This document shows, piece after piece, positions 22,927 to 27,499 of a stretch of DNA of 27,499 nucleotides. Location: positions 1-27,499 of IMG/VR virus record IMGVR_UViG_3300036770_002525; one strand, given 5' to 3'. The notes beneath the pieces were generated by a model. That model did no database searches and was not told where the DNA came from. It saw only the letters and a program-made list of their open reading frames with translations. The DNA comes from a virus. Each line of letters opens with the position of its first letter. Position 1 is the stretch's first letter. Position numbers and translations under genes: made by a program.

Positions 22927-22935
22927 TGATATTAT
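22927..22935 (+). promoter_or_regulatory. Extended -10 box, predicted leaderless start
   Basis: Plus-strand TGA-TATTAT (TATTAT at 22930-22935) ends 6 bases before the ATG at 22942, so transcription should begin at the start codon. No -35 box and no Shine-Dalgarno sequence. Confidence 0.5.
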
Positions 22936-22941
22936 ATCGAC

Positions 22942-23154
22942 ATGATTACAATACAAGAACTCCATGCATATAAAAAGTTATCTGATATAGGCCTTGTTCC
23001 AGCATTAATTTGCCCCGTGGATGTTTTACATAATGAAATTTTTCCATGGATAGACCAAGACGATAAAGTTTGTTTATGGTGCATATATTGCAATGCAAAA
23101 GTTTATCTAGGTTCTGAAAGAGAAGATTATATTAAGGGGTTACTTGATCGGTGA
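22942..23154 (+). CDS. Small zinc-ribbon-like protein, opposite strand
   Basis: 70 residues, read against all its neighbours. LICPVDVLHNEIFPWI followed by KVCLWCIYCNAKVYLG gives Cys24 and His29 with Cys44, Cys47 and Cys50, which looks like a small zinc-binding knuckle seen in short actinophage proteins. It has its own extended -10 box 6 bases before the ATG. Its last 23 bases overlap the end of the convergent tail gene at 23132. It has the look of an independently expressed accessory gene (moron-like) set inside the late region. Function unknown; a nucleic-acid or protein-binding regulator is possible. Confidence 0.65.
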   Translation: MITIQELHAYKKLSDIGLVPALICPVDVLHNEIFPWIDQDDKVCLWCIYCNAKVYLGSEREDYIKGLLDR

Positions 23155-23473
23155 CAAATATACTGCCTGCCAACAGCGTTGTTACAACTCCACCAACGGT
23201 TTCTAATTGAAGGTCGTAGACCCAGTTCTTTTTAGCATCTAATAAAGATGATTCAGTCGCTGGTAACGTAAATAAGACTACACCGCTTGCAGAAGAAAGT
23301 ACGCTTGTGTCAAACTCCGCCGTTACTGAAGTAGAATGCTTTTCTTTTACTGATCCGCTAAAAGATGAACCCCCTGGGATAGAATAAGCGCTTCCAGAAG
23401 CATTAAGTGTAAGAGTAAACTGTAATGTATCGCCCTTATACAACTGAAAAGAATTATACGCTGGCATTGTCAT
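23132..23473 (-). CDS. Tail/baseplate-like protein with beta-sandwich domain
   Basis: 113 residues: FQLYKGDTLQFTLTLN (9-24), FSGSVKEKHSTSVTAEFD (38-55), VVLFTLPATESSLLDAKKNWVYDLQLETVGG (65-95), TLLAGSIFVTDQVTP. The K-G-D-T-x-x-F strand followed by A-x-K-x-W-x-Y-D-L-Q is the pattern of small BppU-N-like or baseplate-decorating beta domains common in phage tail-tip regions. ATG at 23473 overlaps the preceding stop (ATGA). The end overlaps the convergent plus-strand gene. The precise position in the virion is unknown. Confidence 0.7.
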   Translation of the reverse strand: MTMPAYNSFQLYKGDTLQFTLTLNASGSAYSIPGGSSFSGSVKEKHSTSVTAEFDTSVLSSASGVVLFTLPATESSLLDAKKNWVYDLQLETVGGVVTTLLAGSIFVTDQVTP

Positions 23474-23847
23474 CTTTGTGCTACCGCCTTATATCCAGTA
23501 AGATCAATTGCTGCTCTAATGTTAACATAATTTTGATCCTCGCTGATAATATCTGTAAAAACTAATTGATTATTTGGATTATAAACACTTACAACGACAT
23601 TCTGATAATTTAAGTTATGGTTAAAAAAGTGATTGTAGTATCCATTTGAAGAGGTGGTAAGACTAAGTTCTGCCTCTGCTGTTAGAATTACTGAGTCTGT
23701 TAAAGAGTTTACTGAAGTGACGGCGGCACCAGTAACTATTGCAGAACTAAGATTTAGAGTTATTGCATCTACTTGTGAAGAATAATCGATGCTAATATTT
23801 TCAATAGAGTCAGCAAAATCTATGACAATATTATCTATTTCAGACAT
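23470..23847 (-). CDS. Small fibre/tail-tip protein
   Basis: 125 residues. TSVNSLTDSVILTA (44-57) is the V-x-S-V-N-G-x-x-G-x-V-x-L shaft-capping motif of many phage fibres in a slightly altered form; then SSNGYYNHFFNHNLNYQNVVVSVYNPNNQLVFTDIISEDQNYVNIRAAIDLTGYKAVAQR is a beta-sandwich typical of small tail-tip proteins. It overlaps the preceding DUF2746-like gene by 8 bases and the following one by 4, so this trio is a coupled string after the endolysin. GAGG lies about 9 bases before the ATG. Confidence 0.65.
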   Translation of the reverse strand: MSEIDNIVIDFADSIENISIDYSSQVDAITLNLSSAIVTGAAVTSVNSLTDSVILTAEAELSLTTSSNGYYNHFFNHNLNYQNVVVSVYNPNNQLVFTDIISEDQNYVNIRAAIDLTGYKAVAQR

Positions 23848-24199
23848 TTAATCTTTCCTCTATCTCATTGAGTCTTTTTTCAATTCTATTAATAGCATCT
23901 TTTGCTGAGTGGCCTGAATTCGGCTGCAGTTCATAGTTTATTTCGGCTACGCGATATTCTATTATCTCAAGTCTGTCGCTAACCTTTTCTATGCAACCTT
24001 CTAACTTAGACATTCTTGCAGAAAATCCTGGTCTTGCTGGAACCCCCGCTCTCTCTTCTTCTCCAAGAAAATCATCAAAGAAGTGAATGGTACGCTTGAC
24101 AAACTTTCCAGATTTTATTATTGCAATTATCAATACTGTACATGCAGTTATTATAGATGCGGTGATCAGTAAGGCTTCTACTAAGGGTAGGTCGTTCAT
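23840..24199 (-). CDS. DUF2746-like membrane/coiled-coil protein
   Basis: 119 residues. One N-terminal membrane helix (about 7-27, VEALLITASIITACTVLIIAI) followed by a basic segment, GVPARPGFSARMSKLEG, and a coiled coil to the end (IEKVSDRLEIIEYRVAEINYEL, IEKRLNEIEERL). The R-P-G-x-x-x-R-x-x-x-L-E and PNSGHSAKDAI blocks are those of the DUF2746 family found next to actinobacteriophage lysis genes. A membrane-anchored helper in lysis is plausible but not established. AGGAGA lies 9 bases before the ATG; 23 bases after the endolysin stop. Confidence 0.75.
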   Translation of the reverse strand: MNDLPLVEALLITASIITACTVLIIAIIKSGKFVKRTIHFFDDFLGEEERAGVPARPGFSARMSKLEGCIEKVSDRLEIIEYRVAEINYELQPNSGHSAKDAINRIEKRLNEIEERLNV

Positions 24200-24222
24200 A
24201 TTCAGTTGTCTCCTAGATTAAA

Positions 24223-25113
24223 CTATGGTTTATCCTTCCCAAATAATTTAATCCATGTCGTTTTATTGGGAAGCCCGTCACGACGATCTTCTTTAATCCC
24301 AATGGATTCTTGGAATTGTTTAAGAGCAGCAGTTGGAAATGCTTGTTTTCCTAGATCTATCGGCTTTTGCTTACGGAAGCCCAGGTCATGTAGCCTGCAC
24401 GCTACCCTCCAGGCAGCCTTGTTTTTCAACTTTTCTTTGGCTGCTTTGGTGGCGGCAGTACGAGAAGGAATGGTTCCATCCCATGTTTGTTTTATGGAAT
24501 TGTGACGATACTTTTTAGCCTCATTACGCCAGAAGTTCTGATCATAGAACTGACGAAGTGTGTCATTTTTGCGATAACGGAATGGACCATAATTCTTTTC
24601 ACCTAGATATGGTCCTGAGTCTGTCCAATCTCCATGGGTCACAATACGGGAGCCGTCTTCGGGCCATTCATTAAGATCCCACAGGGCTGCAAGGGTGCGA
24701 GCAACTTGTTCGATCTGGTAGGCATTAATAGTATTTGAGCGGCCTGGATCATCAATTTCGATGCCCCATGCTCTCCAATGCAATACATTACCCGTACCTA
24801 CACCAACAGCACTCCAAGGACCACCGTCTCCAGAATGATATGTTGCCCCTGCACTCAAATACCAGTTTGTGCCACGATCCTTACCCACTAATTGATTGGC
24901 AACAGCCATAGGAGCATATGCAGTAACAGCCCAATAAAGTGAGGGGGCTCCATTACCATTTACAGCACTTTGAGTTGCTGTGTGATGAACGACACAAGCC
25001 TGCATACCATTATCCCATGAACGACCCTTTTTATCCCAATCTTTATAGAATTGAGCGTCTACACCATGGTCGATAAGTGCTTGTCTAATTTGAGCGGCGG
25101 TAGGTTTAATCAT
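24223..25113 (-). CDS. Endolysin, N-acetylmuramoyl-L-alanine amidase
   Basis: Cuts the amide bond between N-acetylmuramic acid and the peptide stem to lyse the host. 296 residues. Amidase_2 domain about 36-190: ACVVHHTATQ with zinc His43, HSGDGGPWSAVGVG, WGIEIDD with Glu119, and VTHGDWT with His160. After a basic linker, residues about 230-296 (AAWRVACRLHDLGF, AFPTAALKQFQESIGI) look like a peptidoglycan-binding type 1 domain. Start is ATG 25113 with GAGGG 5 bases upstream; GTG 25119 is an alternative. It overlaps the 43-residue ORF by 8 bases. No signal peptide, as expected with a holin upstream. Confidence 0.92.
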   Translation of the reverse strand: MIKPTAAQIRQALIDHGVDAQFYKDWDKKGRSWDNGMQACVVHHTATQSAVNGNGAPSLYWAVTAYAPMAVANQLVGKDRGTNWYLSAGATYHSGDGGPWSAVGVGTGNVLHWRAWGIEIDDPGRSNTINAYQIEQVARTLAALWDLNEWPEDGSRIVTHGDWTDSGPYLGEKNYGPFRYRKNDTLRQFYDQNFWRNEAKKYRHNSIKQTWDGTIPSRTAATKAAKEKLKNKAAWRVACRLHDLGFRKQKPIDLGKQAFPTAALKQFQESIGIKEDRRDGLPNKTTWIKLFGKDKP

Positions 25114-25237
25114 TTGCACCCTCGTCTCTATCTAAAGCATTAAAGGGTAGTTCATCTTGAATTGGTGACCAGCCAGCAGGAACTGGCTGATTAGTGTCAA
25201 TATCTTCTAGATCCAGATCTCCATTAATTTCAGGCAC
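25106..25237 (-). CDS. 43-residue ORF in the lysis cassette
   Basis: Small acidic protein (VPEINGDLDLEDIDTNQPVP at the start, PAGWSPIQDELPFNALDRDEG in the centre and end) from GTG 25237 to the stop at 25106. It is linked to both neighbours by 8-base overlaps, starting inside the end of the holin gene and ending over the endolysin start, and fills the only gap in the cassette, which argues for a real gene. No membrane segment, no recognised family. No in-frame ATG exists. Possibly a regulator of lysis timing or simply a coupling ORF. Confidence 0.55.
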   Translation of the reverse strand: MPEINGDLDLEDIDTNQPVPAGWSPIQDELPFNALDRDEGAND

Positions 25238-25466
25238 CAGTTTCACCTTCTTTGATAAGGCTGGGAGTGTCGGACTTAGTAATTCCAGCAGATACTATTG
25301 ATGTAGCAAATGACATAAGAACGCCACCGAGGGCTAGACCTAAGTTAGTCTGCCAGTCTAATTCAAAAACATTAAATGCTTCTGCGCCACCGAGAACGAG
25401 AATAAACTGTGCAAAAGTTTTTACGGCTCTTTCCGTTGCGTCTTTCCAAAATTGTAATTTAAACAT
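25230..25466 (-). CDS. Holin, r1t-like
   Basis: Membrane pore-former that releases the endolysin. 78 residues: FWKDATERAVKTFAQFILVLGGAEAFN with the first membrane helix (about 15-32), then WQTNLGLALGGVLMSFATSIVSAGI with the second (about 39-61), and a short charged tail. The W-K-D-x-x-E-R-A-V-K-T-x-A-Q start and the L-x-S-x-x-TSI-x-S-A-x-x second helix are typical of the phage r1t holin family in actinophages. AAGGAGAT lies 8 bases before the ATG, and TAATG couples it to the preceding membrane protein. Confidence 0.9.
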   Translation of the reverse strand: MFKLQFWKDATERAVKTFAQFILVLGGAEAFNVFELDWQTNLGLALGGVLMSFATSIVSAGITKSDTPSLIKEGETGA

Positions 25467-25732
25467 TAAATACTATCTCCTTCTGTAATAGGTAACGATT
25501 CTGCATCAGTTTGATAAGTCCTTACATCTTCATACGCCGCTCCGCCAATATAGGCGGCCACCACCGTACCGATCAAGGCAAAGGATGATAGTACTAGAGT
25601 TTGCGCTAGTGATGTGTCATCCCATCGAACTAATGTATAAACTATTATACCCATAGCAAAGATCATAGAACCGAATACTGCGCGGCGGCGCAGTTTCCAG
25701 GAAGGCTTCGTAAGCAAATCGTTACCATTCAT
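25466..25732 (-). CDS. Two-helix membrane protein, first lysis-cassette gene
   Basis: 88 residues. A basic N-terminus (KPSWKLRRR) followed by membrane helices at about 18-36 (VFGSMIFAMGIIVYTLV) and 45-67 (TLVLSSFALIGTVVAAYIGGAAY), ending in a Tyr/Asp/Glu-rich tail. Small two-helix proteins next to the r1t holin are common in actinophages and may act as a second holin or antiholin. Strong AAAGGAGG ribosome site 6 bases before ATG 25732. First gene of the leftward block; its promoter should lie in the intergenic region to the right. Confidence 0.75.
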   Translation of the reverse strand: MNGNDLLTKPSWKLRRRAVFGSMIFAMGIIVYTLVRWDDTSLAQTLVLSSFALIGTVVAAYIGGAAYEDVRTYQTDAESLPITEGDSI

Positions 25733-25783
25733 CCTGGTCCTCCTTTTTATCCCATGTGTATAATGTTCTTTAATATTTAAAAC

Positions 25784-25811
25784 ATGTTAAACATTGTTAG
25801 ATTTTTAACAT
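25784..25811. promoter_or_regulatory. 8-base inverted repeat in the divergent intergenic region
   Basis: ATGTTAAA (25784-25791) and TTTAACAT (25804-25811) form an 8-base inverted repeat around a 12-base spacer, in the 180-base gap between leftward lysis genes and rightward genes. Possible operator for a repressor; a 28-base span is a normal operator size. The region is AT-rich, so chance is possible. Confidence 0.3.
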
Positions 25812-25841
25812 TTGTAATAAGTATACTTTCTAATATATTAT
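25812..25841 (+). promoter_or_regulatory. Possible rightward promoter
   Basis: TTGTAA (25812-25817), an 18-base spacer and TATTAT (25836-25841), about 73 bases before the DUF7455-like gene. A TATAAT with TG directly before it (25759-25764) is an alternative. The two candidate boxes and the AT-rich context leave the call uncertain. It would drive the gene at 25914 and perhaps the tRNAs and thyX. Confidence 0.35.
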
Positions 25842-25913
25842 AAAACACACAGCACAAATCAGAACCGGAACAAAAACAATACTACAATATAACTACAACT
25901 CCTGAGGAGAAAA

Positions 25914-26156
25914 ATGAATACCATGACAGAACAATCAGCATCTGCAACAGTAGCCCAAAATGTCTTGACAAAGCAAGATCGGTGTGACACAGGTGGCTGT
26001 CCTGCACAAGCATGGGTATTGGTAAAATTTCTTTCGGGAGAATTGTTGTTTTGTTCCCATCACTTTGATAAATTTGAAGCCGCACTAATTAAGGATGCCT
26101 ATGAAGTCATTGACGAAAGGCATCGAATAAATGCGAAGTCTGAATCTTCTGCATAA
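25914..26156 (+). CDS. DUF7455-like small Cys/His protein
   Basis: 80 residues. CDTGGCPAQAWVLVKFLSGELLFCSHHFDKFEAAL (24-58) matches the DUF7455-type core of actinobacteria and their phages (C-x4-C-x-AQA-x-V ... SGELLFC-x-HH). Four Cys/His ligands (Cys24, Cys29, Cys47, His49/His50) suggest a small zinc-binding knuckle. The N-terminal 20 residues are Ser/Thr/Ala-rich and probably flexible. The homologous host proteins have no established function. Good GAGGAG site 5 bases before the ATG; an in-frame ATG nine bases later is a weaker choice. First rightward gene before the tRNA cluster. Confidence 0.8.
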   Translation: MNTMTEQSASATVAQNVLTKQDRCDTGGCPAQAWVLVKFLSGELLFCSHHFDKFEAALIKDAYEVIDERHRINAKSESSA

Positions 26157-26168
26157 CTAAATAGTCTA

Positions 26169-26242
26169 GCGGCGGTGGCCAAGTTGGTGAAGGCGTCACT
26201 CTTATAAGGTGAAGATCGTGGGTTCAAGTCCCACCCGCCGTA
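26169..26242 (+). tRNA. tRNA-Ile (anticodon UAU)
   Basis: Full cloverleaf by hand: acceptor GCGGCGG/CCGCCGT (one G-U), D stem GCC/GGC, anticodon stem TCACT/GGTGA with loop CTTATAA (anticodon TAT at 26203-26205), T stem GTGGG/CCCAC with loop TTCAAGT. 74 bases, no encoded CCA. It would read AUA, rare in GC-rich actinobacteria but frequent in this AT-rich phage. The D arm looks a little like tRNA-Leu, but the short variable loop rules that out. Confidence 0.85.
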
Positions 26243-26247
26243 CTCAG

Positions 26248-26320
26248 GTGCCTGTGGCGCAACGGATAGCGCAAATGGTTTCTACCCATTAGGTTGGGGG
26301 TTCGAATCCCTCCAGGCACA
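26248..26320 (+). tRNA. tRNA-Arg (anticodon UCU)
   Basis: Acceptor GTGCCTG pairs perfectly with CAGGCAC; D stem GCGC/GCGC; anticodon stem AATGG/CCATT with loop TTTCTAC (TCT at 26281-26283); T stem GGGGG/CCCTC (one G-U) with loop TTCGAAT. 73 bases, no encoded CCA, five bases after the preceding tRNA. Reads AGA, and AGG weakly. Confidence 0.92.
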
Positions 26321-26325
26321 CATAT

Positions 26326-26412
26326 GGAAGTATGGCAGAGTGGTTATTGCAACGGTTTGCTAAACCGTGATCGGTTAATACTGATCCATAGGTTCGAATC
26401 CTATTACTTCCG
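26326..26412 (+). tRNA. tRNA-Ser (anticodon GCU)
   Basis: Acceptor GGAAGTA/TACTTCC; anticodon stem ACGGT/ACCGT with loop TTGCTAA (GCT at 26359-26361); long variable arm (26369-26387) with a stem as expected for serine; T stem ATAGG/CCTAT with loop TTCGAAT; discriminator G. 87 bases, no encoded CCA. Reads AGC and AGU. Confidence 0.92.
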
Positions 26413-26466
26413 CTCTATGCACAAAGTCGAAAGCGAAAGCCGAAATGAGAATACACTATACTATCC

Positions 26467-27177
26467 TTGACGATTGGATCTTCTTTGAATATCGATGTTC
26501 TAGATAAAGGTTATGTTAGATTAATTAATACTCTTGGTACTGATGTAGATGTTGTAAATTCTGCAAGAGTATCTTTTGATAAATCTGTTTCTTCACTCTC
26601 TCGCCTTGACTTTAATCTTATTGATTATCTAGTTAAAAATAAGCATGATTCTGTTTTGAGACATTGCGCTATGACCTTTGAAGTTTATGCCCCACTTTTT
26701 GTCGCACGCCAATGGTGGAAGCACCATGTATCTGCGACAAGCGTGGATGACCAAAACGGCTGGAATGAGTCCTCTCGTCGCTACGTTACCGAAGAGCCAG
26801 AGTTCTACATTCCTGGCTCCTGGAGGGGCGCTCCCGACAATAAAAAACAAGGTAGTAGTGGGGAGGTAGACCCGTATATTTCATTGAAGTACAACAAGTT
26901 GCTGGAGTATTTTGCGGAGACTGGAATGTATGCCTATGATTCTGCAATGAAAGATGGAATTGCTACCGAACAGGCTAGGATGTTTCTTCCTGCTTATGCT
27001 ATGTATGTAAGATGGAGATGGACGGCTTCTCTCAATGCACTCCTCCATTTTGTATCATTGCGTCTAGATGAACATGCACAATGGGAAATGCAGCAATACG
27101 CCTCTGCTGTCGCAGCGGCGGTGAAAGAGAAGTTCCCGTCAACGTATGCTAGTTGGGAGAAGTATCGTGTCGGATGA
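26467..27177 (+). CDS. thyX: Flavin-dependent thymidylate synthase
   Basis: Makes dTMP from dUMP with FAD and methylene-tetrahydrofolate, fitting with the class II reductase for dNTP supply. 236 residues from TTG 26467. Family blocks: VLDKGYVRLINTLGTDVDVVNSARVSF (11-37), HCAMTFEVYAPLFVARQWWKHH (66-87), NESSRRY (100-106), ARMFLPAYAMYVRWRWTASLNALLHFVSLRLDEHAQWEMQQYA (170-212). The usual RHR-x-x-S-x-NE-x-S-x-R motif is changed: KHH replaces RHR, and about eight extra residues (within VSATSVDDQNGW) separate it from NE. The start is uncertain because no ATG is in frame; TTG 26485 would give NIDVLDKG at the front, closer to family starts. No Shine-Dalgarno sequence at either. Confidence 0.9.
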   Translation: MTIGSSLNIDVLDKGYVRLINTLGTDVDVVNSARVSFDKSVSSLSRLDFNLIDYLVKNKHDSVLRHCAMTFEVYAPLFVARQWWKHHVSATSVDDQNGWNESSRRYVTEEPEFYIPGSWRGAPDNKKQGSSGEVDPYISLKYNKLLEYFAETGMYAYDSAMKDGIATEQARMFLPAYAMYVRWRWTASLNALLHFVSLRLDEHAQWEMQQYASAVAAAVKEKFPSTYASWEKYRVG

Positions 27178-27376
27178 TAAGATGAACGATATCAATGAAA
27201 ATTTCGGGGCGGTGTCGTATATCATGCTTGGTCGTATATATGACATGCTAGTCCTTATTGCAGATGCAGTAGGCAAGGGAGAAGATGCCTTGCAATTAAT
27301 TGCCTTGCATGGGCAGGGTCAACTCATGGCTCCCCCGCCGTCTTTAATGTTGGACGATGACAATGACAAGGAATGA
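27167..27376 (+). CDS. Small acidic protein after thyX, unknown
   Basis: 69 residues from GTG 27167, with GGGAG 7 bases upstream and an 11-base overlap with thyX, so probably co-translated. The sequence is an N-terminal MSDDKMNDINENFG, a helical middle (VSYIMLGRIYDMLVLIADAVGKGEDALQLIALHGQG) and an acidic tail (LMLDDDNDKE). The longer ATG at 27146 lies inside thyX and is less likely. I recognise no family; the helix has an amphipathic pattern that could oligomerise. Confidence 0.65.
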   Translation: MSDDKMNDINENFGAVSYIMLGRIYDMLVLIADAVGKGEDALQLIALHGQGQLMAPPPSLMLDDDNDKE

Positions 27377-27499
27377 AAAAAGAAATATTCAAAGAGCAGC
27401 CAAATGGCGACGTTCTGGACGAATTAAGGTATCAAGAGGATGTGAGAGTGGAACGTGTCCACTTCCGTCCGATTTTTTATTTGAACCTGTAGATTTAGA
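27363..27499 (+). CDS. Basic Cys-containing protein, cut by window end
   Basis: The open frame from ATG 27363 runs off the window (45 residues visible): MTRNEKRNIQRAAKWRRSGRI at the start, then KVSRGCESGTCPLPSDFLFEPVDL. A basic helix followed by a C-x4-C pair and a D-x-x-F-E-P-V-D-L strand recalls the front of small HNH-type or zinc-binding phage proteins, but the diagnostic part would lie beyond the edge. It overlaps the preceding gene by 14 bases. A second frame with ATG 27373 stops at 27492 and reads less like a protein. Confidence 0.5.
   Translation, partial: MTRNEKRNIQRAAKWRRSGRIKVSRGCESGTCPLPSDFLFEPVDL

Noticed and set aside
22825-22941. Cobalamin riboswitch upstream of the B12-dependent reductase
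   Set aside because: No B12-box and far too little sequence (117 bases, partly promoter) for the riboswitch fold; only simple dyads are present.
25733-25913. Attachment site or origin in the divergent gap
   Set aside because: No integrase in the window, no iterons, and only one modest inverted repeat; a regulatory role is simpler.
26169-26242. First tRNA as tRNA-Leu
   Set aside because: D-arm resembles Leu, but the variable loop is only five bases and the anticodon in a proper seven-base loop is UAU.
27373-27492. Short ORF of 39 residues with ATGA overlap after the acidic protein
   Set aside because: The frame from 27363 has a more protein-like basic and Cys-containing sequence and stays open to the edge; the ATG at 27373 has no proper ribosome site.

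Overview
This window is part of the genome of an AT-rich, tailed double-stranded DNA bacteriophage. The host is most likely an actinobacterium, which is an inference from the gene set: an r1t-type two-helix holin, an Amidase_2 endolysin followed by a DUF2746-like membrane/coiled-coil protein, a DUF7455-like small Cys/His protein, ThyX and a monomeric B12-dependent ribonucleotide reductase are a familiar actinobacteriophage combination. The low GC content would fit a low-GC freshwater actinobacterium, or a phage with more AT than its host. The three tRNAs read AUA, AGA and AGC/AGU codons. The host cannot be fixed from this sequence alone.

Layout. Almost everything from 1 to 25.7 kb is read leftward (minus strand). 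Following transcription from the right: a lysis cassette (two-helix membrane protein, r1t-like holin, 43-residue ORF, amidase, DUF2746-like protein; 25.7-23.8 kb); two small tail/baseplate-like proteins (23.8-23.1 kb); a class II ribonucleotide reductase set among tail genes (22.8-20.9 kb); a large set of receptor-binding or fibre-type proteins (20.9-10.7 kb), including a 1081-residue LamG-rich protein, two long fibre proteins with a shared N-terminus, a collagen-like fibre and its shorter glycine-rich paralog; an island of very AT-rich modification-type genes (10.7-3.2 kb); then a LamG protein, a small conserved protein, the portal and a truncated prohead protease (3.2-0 kb). Terminase, capsid, tape measure and replication genes are not in the window. 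To the right of a 180-base divergent intergenic region at 25.73-25.91 kb the genes read rightward: a DUF7455-like protein, tRNA-Ile(UAU), tRNA-Arg(UCU), tRNA-Ser(GCU), thyX and two small ORFs. No stretch above 300 bases is without a gene or tRNA.

Most interesting part. The island at 3.2-10.7 kb contains two apparently intact 2-oxoglutarate/Fe(II) dioxygenases, a third relative that has lost the HxD motif, a GlcNAc-transferase-type glycosyltransferase with intact motifs, a second relative that has lost its acidic motifs, another putative GT-A glycosyltransferase, and three tandem paralogs of an unassigned family. It lies directly downstream of a fibre gene with ten uninterrupted G-X-Y collagen triplets, eight of them G-X-P, and within the same gene string. 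This looks like a phage-encoded system that hydroxylates and glycosylates its own collagen-like (and perhaps Ser/Ala/Thr-rich) adhesins. That function is an inference; the motifs and gene order are seen directly.

Regulation. Several genes without a Shine-Dalgarno sequence have TATAAT or TATTAT ending 6-7 bases before the ATG, which predicts leaderless transcripts (2345, 3212, 17575, 22942). Extended -10 boxes of the form TGATATWAT recur (13328-13336, 17093-17101, 22927-22935). No convincing -35 boxes, rho-independent terminators, riboswitches, CRISPR arrays or insertion sequences were seen.
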